Shown one piece after another: positions 41,985 to 51,260 of a DNA stretch of 64,000 bases (within the stretch, counting starts at the first letter, position 1; the number at the start of each line of letters is the position of its first letter). The notes below the pieces were generated by a model, which worked only from the letters and a program-made list of their open reading frames with translations, was not told the DNA's origin and made no database searches. Source of the stretch: Bradyrhizobium erythrophlei (GTDB lineage Bacteria; Pseudomonadota; Alphaproteobacteria; Rhizobiales; Xanthobacteraceae); the NCBI GenBank assembly GCA_900129675.1, contig FSRD01000004.1, positions 1 to 64,000 of the forward strand, given 5' to 3'. The position numbers and the translations under genes were made by a program.

Positions 41985-42127
41985 CAGCGGCCCTTGGGCT
42001 TCTCTGGCAGATGCTGTAGCACTGCCGCTCCGGGATCGGCGCTGGCAACCGCAGCGTCGAAGATATCCCGAAGCACGGCCCGCGCGGCTTTGTCGGTCCA
42101 GCCTGTGGGTGACGGACCCTCAGACAT
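41984..42127 (-). pseudogene. ttuD: Glycerate 2-kinase/hydroxypyruvate reductase, N-terminal remnant
   Basis: ATG 42127 lies inside the end of the tartrate dehydrogenase gene (8-base overlap). The 47 codons read ARAVLRDIFDAAVASADPGA and LQHLPEKPKGR, the start of the MOFRL/GckA-type glycerate kinase (TtuD) family, which should continue for about 380 residues. The TGA follows at once. Gene order with ttuC is that of tartrate operons. Confidence 0.7.
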
Positions 42128-43193
42128 TGGAGCTTTGGATGGCCTCCACCACGGCGTCGGTCACGTCCTTCGTTGTCGCAGTGCCACCGACGTCTGGTGT
42201 CATGATGCCGGCGCCGGTGACTTTTTCAACGGCGCGCATCAGCCTCGCCGAGGCGTCCGCCTCGCCCAGATGATCGAGCATCTGCGACGCAGTCCAGAAG
42301 CTGGCGACCGGATTAGCAATGCCCTTGCCGGTGATGTCGAAGGCCGAGCCATGGATCGGTTCAAACATTGACGGGAAACGGCGTTCCGGATCGATATTGG
42401 CAGTCGGCGCGACGCCGAGGCTGCCGGCCAGTGCGCCAGCAAGGTCCGACAGGATATCGGCGTGGAGGTTGGTGGCGACGATGGTATCGAGACTTTGCGG
42501 CTTGAGCGTCATCCGAACGGTCATCGCATCGACCAACATTTTGTCCCAGGTGACGTCGGGAAATTCGTTCGAGACTTCCTCAGCTATCTCATCCCACATC
42601 ACCATGCCGTGGCGCTGGGCATTGGACTTTGTGACGACGGTGAGGAGTTTGCGCGGCCGCGACTGCGCCAGCTTGAACGCATAGCGCATGATGCGCTGGA
42701 CGCCCACGCGGGTGAATATCGCTACCTCGGTGCCGACTTCCTCGGCTAGTCCGCGATGCACGCGGCCGCCGCAGCCGGCATATTCACCTTCGGAATTTTC
42801 GCGAACGATCACCCAGTCGAGATCACCGATCCCAACGTTGCGCAGGGGTGAAGTAATGCCGGGCAGGATCTTGGTCGGTCGCACATTGGCGTATTGATCG
42901 AACCCCTGGCAGATCGGTAGCCGAAGCCCCCACAGCGTTATGTGGTCAGGAACATCGGGTGCACCGACGGCGCCGAAGTAGATCGCGTCGAATTTCTTCA
43001 GCTTTGCCAGGCCGTCGGTCGGCATCATGACGCCGTGCTTGCGGTAATAGGCAGAGCCCCAGTCAAAGGTCTCGACGTTGAATTTGACGTCTCCCATCCG
43101 CTTTTGAAGGCTATCGAGCACGGTAGTGCCGGCAGCGATGACTTCAGGACCGATACCGTCCGCAGGGATTGCGGCAATTGAATATTCACGCAT
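42120..43193 (-). CDS. ttuC: Tartrate dehydrogenase / D-malate-type decarboxylating dehydrogenase
   Basis: 357 residues, isopropylmalate dehydrogenase superfamily; NAD- and Mn-dependent oxidation of tartrate to oxaloglycolate or decarboxylation of malate. AIPADGIGPEVIAAG at the start, RENSEGEYAGCGGRVHRG with the substrate-binding residues, KSNAQRHGMVMWDE, VDAMTVRMTLKP and NLHADILSDLAGALAG carrying metal ligands, and FEPIHGSAFDITGKGIANP. All are intact. Start ATG 43193. Its operon partners on both sides are broken. Confidence 0.88.
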   Translation of the reverse strand: MREYSIAAIPADGIGPEVIAAGTTVLDSLQKRMGDVKFNVETFDWGSAYYRKHGVMMPTDGLAKLKKFDAIYFGAVGAPDVPDHITLWGLRLPICQGFDQYANVRPTKILPGITSPLRNVGIGDLDWVIVRENSEGEYAGCGGRVHRGLAEEVGTEVAIFTRVGVQRIMRYAFKLAQSRPRKLLTVVTKSNAQRHGMVMWDEIAEEVSNEFPDVTWDKMLVDAMTVRMTLKPQSLDTIVATNLHADILSDLAGALAGSLGVAPTANIDPERRFPSMFEPIHGSAFDITGKGIANPVASFWTASQMLDHLGEADASARLMRAVEKVTGAGIMTPDVGGTATTKDVTDAVVEAIQSSNV

Positions 43194-43225
43194 CTGAATT
43201 CTCCATGAGAATTGTGTTTAAGGGA

Positions 43226-44224
43226 CTATTGCTGCGGAAGTGCATTCGCAGCGGTTGCCGCAGATGTGCGTTGCGATCGCGCGAGGACAAGGGTGAGGAC
43301 GGCGGACAGAACCAGCAACGCAGCGACGAAAAACAACCCGCCCTGAAAACGGCCGGTGAGATCCTTGATCCAGCCGATCATCGCCGGGCCGACGAACCCA
43401 CCGAGATTGCCAATCGAGTTGATGGTCGCAATTCCCGCTGCGGCGGCGGAGCCGGATAGGAACATAGTCGGCATGCTCCACAGCGGCGGCTTAGCCGAGC
43501 TGATGCCGATATTGAAAAGTGTCAGCGCCAACAGAACGGCGAGCACGGTGCCGGCAAAACCGGCCAGGACCAAGCCGAGGGACGCGAGCATGCACGCACT
43601 AACCACGTGCCAAGTGCGCTCACCGCTGCGATCCGAATGTCGCGCCCAAAGGACCATCGCGACGATGGCGACGACTCCCGGCGGCGCATTGAGGAAACCG
43701 ACTTGCAATGACGAAAGGCCGAATTCCTTGATGATTTGTGGTGCCCATAAAGAATGATGCCGGGAAAGAAGCCTGCCTCTGCTGCGCCAAGCAAGAAGCG
43801 CAGCGTGTAGAAACTGGTGGAGCCCTGCACGAATGCCATGGCTCCCGAAATCAAGCCCCAGGTGATCATCACCCGTGCGATCCAGATCCGGGCTCCGACC
43901 TTGTCTAGAACGAGGTTTGACGGCACCTCGAACAGGAAATACCCGAGAAAGAAAATTCCGGGCGCCGAAACCGAACACGGTCGGCGAGAAACCTAGGTCC
44001 TTGTTCATCGTCAGCGCCGCGAATCCGATGTTCACGCGGTCGACGAAGGCAATGAAGTAGAGCAGCATCACGAAGGGGACGATGCGCAGGGTAATCTGCG
44101 CAGCACGCGCGTTTCCAGCTCGGCACTCATTGAATGGGCCACTCGCCTGATTTGTATTGCTTTTGATTTCCGCGCCGTTTGGCGCGTTGAAGGCCACCCT
44201 GCGACCGTAACCGTCAGGACTCAA
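43226..44224 (-). pseudogene. ttuB: MFS tartrate-type transporter, frameshift and internal deletion
   Basis: An anion:cation symporter-type MFS protein. ITLRIVPFVMLLYFIAFVDR and VNIGFAALTMNKDLGFSP are helix 1-2; one extra C near 43968 breaks the frame, and FEVPSNLVLDKVGARIW through LLGAAEAGFFPGIIL is in the next frame. At about 43755 the sequence jumps to LWAPQIIKEFGLSSLQVGFL in the first frame, so helices 5-7 (around 100 residues) are missing. The C-terminal six helices are complete. No credible start codon is left before VMLLYF other than a TTG. Confidence 0.8.
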
Positions 44225-44251
44225 TTGGCTCTGGTTTATACAAAAAAATGA

Positions 44252-44257
44252 TATAAT
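44252..44257 (+). promoter_or_regulatory. Consensus -10 element for the LysR gene
   Basis: TATAAT at 44252-44257 in an unusually AT-rich stretch (ACAAAAAAATGATATAATCG), 21 bases before the ATG, in the divergent region between the transporter and LysR genes. A -35 is less clear (TGGTTT or TTGGCT). GGAGAGAG follows as ribosome site. Confidence 0.5.
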
Positions 44258-44277
44258 CGTAATCCAGGAGAGAGCCG

Positions 44278-45183
44278 ATGGATCTTCATCAACTACGATG
44301 CTTCGTGGCAGCGGCCGAAGAACTCCATTTCGGCAGGGCGGCGCAGCGGCTCGAAATGCTGCCCTCGGCGCTTGGACGCTTTATCCGGCTTCTCGAAGAG
44401 GACCTCGGCACCCGGCTGATGACGCGCACCACTCGCAGCGTCACATTGACCGACGACGGCGCCGTTCTCGTCAAGGAAGCCCGCGCCTTGCTGGCCCAGG
44501 CCGATGCTCTCGCTACCAAATTCCGAATGCGCGGCCGAAAGCAGGCCGCAACTGTTCGCGTGGGTGCGATCGATAGTGCTGCGGCTGGACTGCTACCAAT
44601 GCTGCTGCATGATTTCCGAGAGCAACGGCCGGATGTCACGGTTCAACTGGCCGAGGATAAAACTATACGTTTACTGCCGCGACTGCTGTCCGGCCGGCTT
44701 GACCTTGCTTTCGTCCGCCCGCCCGAAAGCCCGGACAAGAGGTTGGAATTCATGTTTCTCTTTCATGAGACAGCCGTCGTTGCGGTCTCCGATCATCATC
44801 CGCTCGCATCGAAGAAGCGCGTGACCATCGCCGATCTCGCAGATCAGCCACTGATCGTGCCCGAACGTCGTTCGCGACCGCACAGCCACGATCTCACCAT
44901 GAAGCTGTTTGCCGGAGCCGGGCTTGAGGCTCGCATCGTTCAGATTGCCGATGAAAAGCAAACCATCGTCAATCTTGTGTCTGCTGAACTTGGCGTCGCG
45001 ATCGTCCCTAAATGGACATCACGCATGGCGGCGCGTGGTGTTCGCTACGTCCGGCTTGCGGCATCCGATATGAACAAGTTGCCGCTGGCGGCCGCCTGGA
45101 CTCGCGGAACGCGCGACCCAATCAGGGACGATATGCTGGAGATGCTCAAGGCTCATCTCTCGCGCTATGCGCGGGAGGCTTAA
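44278..45183 (+). CDS. LysR-family transcriptional regulator, divergent from the tartrate genes
   Basis: 301 residues. MDLHQLRCFVAAAEELHFGR, AAQRLEMLPSALGRFIRLLE and LMTRTTRSVTLTDDG form the winged helix. The effector domain (VRVGAIDSAAAGLLPMLLHD to LGVAIVPKWTSRMAARGV) is of the CbbR/BenM kind. It is transcribed away from the broken transporter and tartrate dehydrogenase, the standard layout for their regulator. Confidence 0.92.
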   Translation: MDLHQLRCFVAAAEELHFGRAAQRLEMLPSALGRFIRLLEEDLGTRLMTRTTRSVTLTDDGAVLVKEARALLAQADALATKFRMRGRKQAATVRVGAIDSAAAGLLPMLLHDFREQRPDVTVQLAEDKTIRLLPRLLSGRLDLAFVRPPESPDKRLEFMFLFHETAVVAVSDHHPLASKKRVTIADLADQPLIVPERRSRPHSHDLTMKLFAGAGLEARIVQIADEKQTIVNLVSAELGVAIVPKWTSRMAARGVRYVRLAASDMNKLPLAAAWTRGTRDPIRDDMLEMLKAHLSRYAREA

Positions 45184-45515
45184 ACAAAGACTGCTTTGGG
45201 TCATTCGCGTCGTTTCGACTATCCGACAGTGACTTCCGGTCCGCCCCGATAAGCAGACATTCTCAGTACCCGTCGGCATGTCTCAAAGGTGCCAAAACCG
45301 GAAGTGGTCTGTCATTCGATCACGTTGCGTAACGCCTCTCATTCGGGAAGGCCAACCAGTTGCAACGATTTGATCAACGCATCGAGATGTTCCTGATGGC
45401 GATAGGGTGGACTCATGCACCGCAGCAAGGGTGAGCGCAGCGCCTGCATCTTCGTGACTATGGATCGGACCGGCTGCGGCGCCCTGTCCAGAAGGCGCCG
45501 CGGCCGGTGGGACGA
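45184..45515. other. Intergenic stretch with dispersed-repeat sequence
   Basis: TGGGTCATTCGCGTCGTTTC (45198-45217) and GGCATGTCTCAAAGGTGCC (about 45276-45294) are typical of a dispersed intergenic repeat I associate with Bradyrhizobium. Further on, the minus strand encodes a 27-codon frame ending HLDALIKSLQLVGLPE, probably the tail of a lost gene. Confidence 0.4.
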
Positions 45516-46814
45516 TCAGGTGGCCGGCTGCGCGACGCCTTTGATGATCTCGAGATCGGCTGTCAGCGTCTTGCCCTTGGTTTCTGGCCCGAGCAGCACG
45601 GAGATCACGACTAGGACCAGGAAGAGCATCGTGCTGATCATCATCGGCATGGCGAAGCCGAAGTTCATCTGCACGGCCAGATAGGTCAGCACCGGCGCTA
45701 CCAAGCCACCCCAAATCGCCCCCTGATGATAGATGAATCCGGACGCCGTCGCCCGCACCTCGGTCGGGAAGCGCTCGGACAGGTAGCTCGGCATTTGGCC
45801 GTAGATCGAGCCGCCGAACATGCCTTGCACGATGAACGCGCTGACGATGTAAATCGGATCCGTGGTCCACAGATAGAACGGCGTCAAGAAGATCGCAATC
45901 GTCGCCGGCACGATCATGCCCGGCCTGCGTCCCCATATGTCCGAAACGAAGCCCCACAGGCTATTGCCAGCAAAGACGACGATGTTGGCCCAGAACAAAG
46001 GCGTGGCCACCATCAGCGGCGTCCAATTCAGTTCCTTCTGCAGGTATGCCGAGAACAAGGCCCAGATCGAATAGTAGACGCAGAAAGTGCTGGCTATCCA
46101 AAAGCAGGCCGTCAGCGTGTTGAACAACAAGCCGCGCTTGAAGATGGAGAGCAAAGGCGCCTTCACCTCGGCCTTGCTTTCCCGCTGTTGGCGCCTGTTC
46201 TCGACCCAAACCTCCGGCTCTTTCACGTAGAACCGGATCCAGACCACAACGAGGGCCGGCAATATCCCGATCCACAATAGGCCTCGCCACCCGATCAGGT
46301 CGAACAGGAAGCCGTAGGCGAGCGCCGACAACGCGAAGCCAAGCCCCCACGAACCCTGCAGCACGCCGCTCATGAAGCCGCGGGAACGCGCCGGCCAGGA
46401 TTCCATCGCAAGGGCCGCACCGGCCGGCCATTCAGCGCCCATCCCAATGCCAAGCAGCGCGCGGAAAAAGAACAAAAACGCAAAGCTTGGAGAAAAGCCG
46501 GCGATGAAGTTGCAGAGCGAGTACCAAAGAATGGAAATCATCAGCGGGGTCTTTCGACCCATCCGGTCGGCCATCCAACCGGCGGCCGTCGCGCCGACTA
46601 GGCGCAGCCACAACGTGATGGTGAACACGGCCGTGACCGCGGTTAAGGAAACGTCGAACTCCTTGGCGATCGGCACCATGATCAGCAGGAAGATCGTGAA
46701 ATCGAACGCGTCGAGCGTCCAACCCAGCCAAGCCGCGATCCACGCCTTCCATTGCTCCTTGCTTGGCTCCTTCCACCAGGGAATTTCCGAAGAGGAATTA
46801 AGTATGGTTGACAT
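45516..46814 (-). CDS. MFS transporter (sialate/lactate SHS-like family)
   Basis: 432 residues, 12 helices. WIAAWLGWTLDAFDFTIFLL is helix 1 with the acidic pair of organic-acid symporters, GWMADRMGRKTPLM is the loop 2-3 motif, FFFRALLGIGMGAEWPAGAA helix 4. ATG 46814 (MSTILNSSSEIPWW) has GGAG seven bases upstream; the longer frame to 46964 overlaps the flank of the IS5-type element. Likely imports a monocarboxylate or aromatic acid. Intact, in contrast to the neighbouring transporter. Confidence 0.88.
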   Translation of the reverse strand: MSTILNSSSEIPWWKEPSKEQWKAWIAAWLGWTLDAFDFTIFLLIMVPIAKEFDVSLTAVTAVFTITLWLRLVGATAAGWMADRMGRKTPLMISILWYSLCNFIAGFSPSFAFLFFFRALLGIGMGAEWPAGAALAMESWPARSRGFMSGVLQGSWGLGFALSALAYGFLFDLIGWRGLLWIGILPALVVVWIRFYVKEPEVWVENRRQQRESKAEVKAPLLSIFKRGLLFNTLTACFWIASTFCVYYSIWALFSAYLQKELNWTPLMVATPLFWANIVVFAGNSLWGFVSDIWGRRPGMIVPATIAIFLTPFYLWTTDPIYIVSAFIVQGMFGGSIYGQMPSYLSERFPTEVRATASGFIYHQGAIWGGLVAPVLTYLAVQMNFGFAMPMMISTMLFLVLVVISVLLGPETKGKTLTADLEIIKGVAQPAT

Positions 46815-46970
46815 GTCATGCTCCGCTTGTTGGCTTCCCGGTTGCTCAAAAAGAGGTTGCTGGCCGCTTGGAAAGCGGCACGCAAACGGGGGAAGATGAA
46901 CCTGAGTGGAGAGCCAAAAAGAGACGGCAGTCTCCCGAGAGATCACGCCCGCCGACGGCAGCAACCCTGC

Positions 46971-47797
46971 CTAGGGTTTGTTGGGATTCAGGATTCTCAT
47001 CCGGGCCTGGTTGTGATTCAAGCTGTGGATGGACCGATTCGTTTTGACTGACGCCCAATGGGCGAAGATGGAGCCGCTTTGTCTGGGCAAGCCGGGCGAT
47101 CCTGGCCGCAGCGGCAAGGACAACCGACTTTTTGTCGAGGCCGTGCTGTGGATCGCCCGAACCGGCAGCCCCTGGCGGGATCTGCCACCCTCGTTCGGCC
47201 ACTGGAACAGCGTGTTCACGCGCTTCCGCGACTGGGTGAAGGCGGATATCTGGAAGCGGCTGTTCGACGCCGTCTCCGACGATCCCGACATGGAATACGC
47301 CATGGTCGACGCCACCATCGTCAAGGTCCACCGCCACGGACAGGGCGCAAAAGGGGGACCCAAAGCCAGGCGATCGGCCGTTCGAAAGGCGGCATGACCA
47401 CCAAAATCCTGGCCCTCACCGATGCGCTCGGCAATCTCGTGCGCTTCGTGCTTCTGCCGGGACAGCGCTTCGACACGGTGGGCGTGCCGCCGCTCATCGA
47501 GGGATTGGCCTTCGACGGGCTGATCGCCGACAAGGCGTTCGACAGCAACGCCATTATCGCCGATCTCGACGCGCGCGGCGCCAAGGTCGTCATCTCCCAG
47601 CATCCGCGCCGTGCAAAGCCTCTCGCCATCGATGAGGAGATGTACAAATGGCGGCATCTAATCGAGAACTTCTTCGGCAAACTGAAGGAATTCAAACGTA
47701 TCGCCATGCGCGCAGACAAGACCGACCAGAGCTTCGCTTCCATGATCCATCTGGCCGCAGCCGTGATAAACTCTCGATGAATCCCAACAGACCCTAG
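46971..47797 (+). mobile_element. IS5-family (IS427-like) insertion sequence
   Basis: Inverted repeats CTAGGGTTTGTTGGGATTCA at 46971-46990 and its complement ending at 47797, one mismatch. The outer CTAG of each end may belong to the target (TA duplication). Length about 0.83 kb, as usual for the group. Confidence 0.85.
47029..47780 (+). CDS. IS5-family transposase in two overlapping frames
   Basis: The first frame (47029-47397) starts MDRFVLTDAQWAKMEPLCLG and holds the first Asp in YAMVDATIVKVHRHGQG; after a -1 shift in the run CAAAAGGGGG (47346-47355) the second frame continues with QAIGRSKGGMTTKILALTDA, GLIADKAFDSNAIIADL and the Glu in RHLIENFFGKLKEFKRIAMR. Programmed -1 frameshifting at such A/G runs is known for IS427-group elements, so this is likely functional, not broken. 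Confidence 0.82.
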
Positions 47798-48219
47798 TGC
47801 AATGAACGGGGATTTCGGCACGTCCCCGCCTAACGGAGGGCGACCCTCAGACGAGTCGGCAGCTTATCTCTCACCAACGGGCGTGGCAAAGAGTAAGGAT
47901 TGCTGTCATCTTTCCAACGCCGCAGCTCCATTGCCTCGTTTCACGATGTTTCTAGCAGGAACAGCGGCTAGACCATGCGCCGCAACAAGCCGACGAGATG
48001 TGCCGCGATCTTGGCGTTTGCCTCGTCATCAAAGGGATAGCCGTGAACGACCCAGGAGCCCGCTCGCGGACTTGGGTCACATCCTGAGCTGATCGAGATA
48101 GCAGTTCGCTAAGGCGGTTCGGACTCGGCACGCATGTCCGATAATGGGATGGTCCGGCCGTGCTCCTGCCCCGCCAGCAAGCGAAGCTGGCAAGGGGCGC
48201 CAAAGACTAGGAGCACGCC
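47798..48219. other. Intergenic stretch with a gene tail
   Basis: On the minus strand 47968-48107 encodes GSWVVHGYPFDDEANAKIAA then HLVGLLRRMV stop, which looks like the end of a real gene whose beginning was lost when IS110 inserted. A complementary pair around GCAAGCGAAGCTGGCAAGGG (48177-48196) lies close to the IS110 end. Confidence 0.4.
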
Positions 48220-49284
48220 ATGTCTCAGACACCTAATACCGCGATCGCCGTGATCGGCATCGATATTGGCAAGAACTCGTTCCACGTCGTGGGCCAGGAT
48301 GCGCGCGGCGCCATCGTGCTGCGGCAAAAGTGGTCGCGTGGCCAAGTGGAGGCGCGGCTCGCCAATATACCGCCTTGCCTGATCGGCATGGAAGCCTGCG
48401 TCGGCGCACATCACCTGAGCCGCAAACTCGCATCGCTTGGTCACGATGCCAGGTTGATGCCGGCCAAATATGTCCGCCCCTATAGCAAGGGACAGAAGAA
48501 CGACTTCAATGATGCCGAAGCGATTGCCGAAGCCGTGCAGCGCCCGACGATGAAGTTCGTGGCGACCAAGACCGCGGAGCAACTGGATCTGCAAGCGCTG
48601 CATCGGGTGCGCGAGCGGCTGGTGTCGCAACGCACCGGCATCATCAACCAGATTCGCGCCTTCATGCTGGAACGCGGGATCGCCGTGCGCCAGGGGATCG
48701 GCTTCCTGCGCACGGAACTGCCCACCATCCTTGCGATGCGCACCGATGCCCTGTCGCCCCGCATGTTGCGTGTCATCGAGGAGTTGGCAGGCGACTGGCG
48801 CGAGCTGGATCAGCGTATCGATGGCCTCTCCGGCGAGATCGAAGCCCTGGCCCGTCAGGATCAGGCATGTTCGCGCCTGATGACGGTGCCCGGCATCGGG
48901 CCGATCATTTCGAGCGCCATGGTGGCCGCGATCGGCACTGGAGACGTATTCTCCAAAGGCCGCGACTTCGGCGCCTGGCTCGGACTGGTGCCCAAGCAGA
49001 TCTCGACGGGAGACCGCACGATCCTCGGCAAAATCTCGAGGCGCGGCAATCGCTACCTGCGCGTTCTGTTCGTGCAGGCGGCATGGGTTGTGCTGGTCAG
49101 GATAAAGAACTGGGAACGTTACGGGCTCAAATCCTGGATCGAAGCCGCCAAGAGGCGATTGCACCACAACGTGCTGGCGATCGCGCTCGCCAACAAGCTT
49201 GCCCGCATCGCCTGGGCGGTGCTGGCCAAAGGACGCGCCTTCGAGCTGACGAGGACCGACGATGCAGGCGTCCGACCCGCTTGA
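48220..49284 (+). CDS. IS110-family transposase (IS1111-like)
   Basis: 354 residues. VIGIDIGKNSFHVVGQDARG with the first Asp, LIGMEACVGAHHL with the Glu, KNDFNDAEAIAEAV with the paired Asps, then the C-terminal domain TVPGIGPIISSAMVAAIG, and SRRGNRYLRVLFVQAAW containing the conserved region with Ser. Full length and intact. Differs clearly from the IS110 transposase at 9598. Confidence 0.92.
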   Translation: MSQTPNTAIAVIGIDIGKNSFHVVGQDARGAIVLRQKWSRGQVEARLANIPPCLIGMEACVGAHHLSRKLASLGHDARLMPAKYVRPYSKGQKNDFNDAEAIAEAVQRPTMKFVATKTAEQLDLQALHRVRERLVSQRTGIINQIRAFMLERGIAVRQGIGFLRTELPTILAMRTDALSPRMLRVIEELAGDWRELDQRIDGLSGEIEALARQDQACSRLMTVPGIGPIISSAMVAAIGTGDVFSKGRDFGAWLGLVPKQISTGDRTILGKISRRGNRYLRVLFVQAAWVVLVRIKNWERYGLKSWIEAAKRRLHHNVLAIALANKLARIAWAVLAKGRAFELTRTDDAGVRPA

Positions 49285-49851
49285 TCCTCGCGCCGTGCTC
49301 GGCGCCGTCAAGGCGCAGCCTGGCAACGCCGGAGCCCGCCGCAAGCCAAGCGCGACGGCCGGCCTTGACCGCCCCTGCGCGCGACGCGATCGACGTTCTG
49401 CGGGCCGGGACGAAGGAACGGCCCTTGGCTCGAACAAAGGAACTGCGCGATATCAGGAGCAAGCGATGACGTAACCCTATCAACAGTTTCCAGCCGAGGT
49501 CTGCGAGAGGACCAGACGAAATGGAGGATCGGTCTTCCGAGCGCGTGCGAACACTGGTGACCCGAATGGCCCGATCGAGGCCTGTCCGCTAATGAGAACG
49601 CACGCGCGCTGATATCCATGATGGCCCGGAGCACAACGCGCGCTCCAATCAGAGGCCGGATACATTGATGCAAGACCGCCGCCGCCAATTCGACGAAATC
49701 TTCTTGCAACGCACGGCCGGACCATACAAACGGGTCAAACTGAGAAACACTCAGCATGAGCAGATCTCTTCCGCTCTTCCCCGGCCTTGCTCATGCTGCT
49801 CTCCATTGTGCCCACAGCAGACAGCATCCTCCCGCCGGGACCAAATGGCAA
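49285..49851. other. IS110 3-prime flank and gene-free sequence
   Basis: 49290-49445 resembles 11070-11200 (see there). From 49480 to 49851 no frame resembles a family. Confidence 0.4.
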
Positions 49852-49944
49852 CTAACGCGCGCTCGCGCCGCAACCGGGGCATTTCATGAAATGATCGGCC
49901 TCGGTTTTGACAACGTCGTCCGCATCAAAGCCGGGCTTCGTCAT
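49852..49944 (-). pseudogene. Small zinc-binding protein, N-terminal remnant
   Basis: ATG 49944 encodes MTKPGFDADDVVKTEADHFM and KCPGCGASAR then a stop. Short proteins with this start normally continue (MRDL and some 20 residues more) after the CxxC. The remnant keeps one CxxCG pair. Confidence 0.45.
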
Positions 49945-50088
49945 CGCACAGTCCTGTAAGCTTTGACGCGCTTGTGCCGTAGCAAGGTCGCCGGAATGGG
50001 CTTGCCGTGATTTAACGCCCGCATCATTCCGATCCGCGCGTGCATGATGAAATCCGGATAAAGCCCGCGGTCCGGAAGATTGAAGCGC

Positions 50089-50310
50089 ATGCCCGAACTC
50101 GCCCGCCGTCGATCGTTAGACCACCGCCAGGAATGCTGGCAAATCTACTATGGCGATATCCACGTCGGCACGATCATTGAGCGCGTCGGAAACCCGCATG
50201 ATACCGAGCCCTGGGAATGGCGCTGCGGCTTCTATCCTGTCTTTGGTCGAGAGGGTGGCCCTAACCCCGCAGGTCAAACTCGACCTGCATCTGCGTCGCT
50301 ATCCACATAG
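50089..50310 (+). pseudogene. Conserved hypothetical protein, C-terminally truncated
   Basis: MPELARRRSLDHRQECWQIY, YGDIHVGTIIERVGNPHDTE and PWEWRCGFYPV match the start of a Bradyrhizobium protein of about 150 residues whose later part includes a CPCG zinc motif. Here the frame changes character after FYPV and ends at 50308-50310, overlapping a minus-strand gene. Truncated by rearrangement. Confidence 0.5.
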
Positions 50311-50485
50311 CGGCAATTCTGAACTCTTCCTCTTGAACGGATTTGCCGGGACTGACCGTGATCTCCCACGTATCGTTCATGCGGTAGAGAAGTATGGTCA
50401 TTTTCGCCGGCCATGGCCCGAACTGCGCCGACCTCTCCTTGATCAGCGCCGTGAGCTGTTCCGCCGTTCGTTTGGGTTTTCCCAC
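50261..50485 (-). CDS. Small conserved hypothetical protein
   Basis: GTG 50485 start gives VGKPKRTAEQLTALIKERSA, FGPWPAKMTILLYRMNDTWE and MWIATQMQVEFDLRG, a 74-residue protein common in Bradyrhizobium. The frame is open to 50554 (MPISSGTVHYVVLVHVPDQG), so a longer product is possible. Function unknown. Confidence 0.6.
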   Translation of the reverse strand: MGKPKRTAEQLTALIKERSAQFGPWPAKMTILLYRMNDTWEITVSPGKSVQEEEFRIAAMWIATQMQVEFDLRG

Positions 50486-50629
50486 GCCGCGGGTTCCTTG
50501 ATCGGGAACGTGAACTAGCACAACGTAATGCACAGTGCCGGACGAGATCGGCAAGCGGATCGAGCCGACGCTCTCGCACGCGATCTCCGATAACCCGCAA
50601 GCCGATCGCAGCGAAGCACAAGTGAGGCG

Positions 50630-50806
50630 CTATGTTGCTTTGTCGTTCCGGATTTCGGAAAAGAGGCTGATCAACCCGACAACAACGGGTATTAGTCCGA
50701 CGAGCGTCCAGACCAAAAGCGAGCCCGATCCGGCCTTGGCGGCGACTATCCAAACGCCAAAGGCAATCAGTCCGACTGAGATTAGATACGAGAAAGCGGC
50801 GTCCAT
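50630..50806 (-). CDS. 58-residue membrane protein
   Basis: ATG 50806: MDAAFSYLISVGLIAFGVWI, VAAKAGSGSLLVWTLVGLIP, VVVGLISLFSEIRNDKAT. Two membrane helices joined by a short polar turn. The type is frequent in Bradyrhizobium; role unknown. Confidence 0.65.
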   Translation of the reverse strand: MDAAFSYLISVGLIAFGVWIVAAKAGSGSLLVWTLVGLIPVVVGLISLFSEIRNDKAT

Positions 50807-51260
50807 GGCCTCAAGGCTATCACCATTTTTTGCGATCTAGTTGACGGATGATCATTAGATGGCGTGGTCCAAACTGGCAGGAGCTTATACGGACTGGCCA
50901 ACCGTTGGTTCCCGACCTCCCGCTCGATAAGGAACCTGAGCGGGCGCGCAAGGCCGAGGCGCCATGACCTCAGTCCGAGTCTTTTAGGCTGCTGCTGCTC
51001 GGCATTTGTCAAATCGGCAAATCAGGCTGGCTTTTTGCTCACGGGTCGGACCCCATCGGTCGACGGCAGGCCCAACTTCTCGCGGAGATCGGAGAGCGAG
51101 CCCTTTCCAAAATCCGGAAGGCTGATCAGCGTCTCGTCCAGTCTCTACGACCGGAATGGCTACTTGCCATTTAAGCCGCCCTTCGGTCCAGAGAAGTGGC
51201 GTGGGGACGTCAATGTGACTGCATCCACAGTGCTGGTGGTCATATTGCTGGCGGGGTTGG
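50807..51260. other. Gene-free stretch
   Basis: A 135-codon plus-strand frame (MVQTGRSLYGLANRWFPTSR, from 50864) ends in a hydrophobic ASTVLVVILLAGLATI, but the rest has no coding character. I see no supported gene. Confidence 0.3.
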
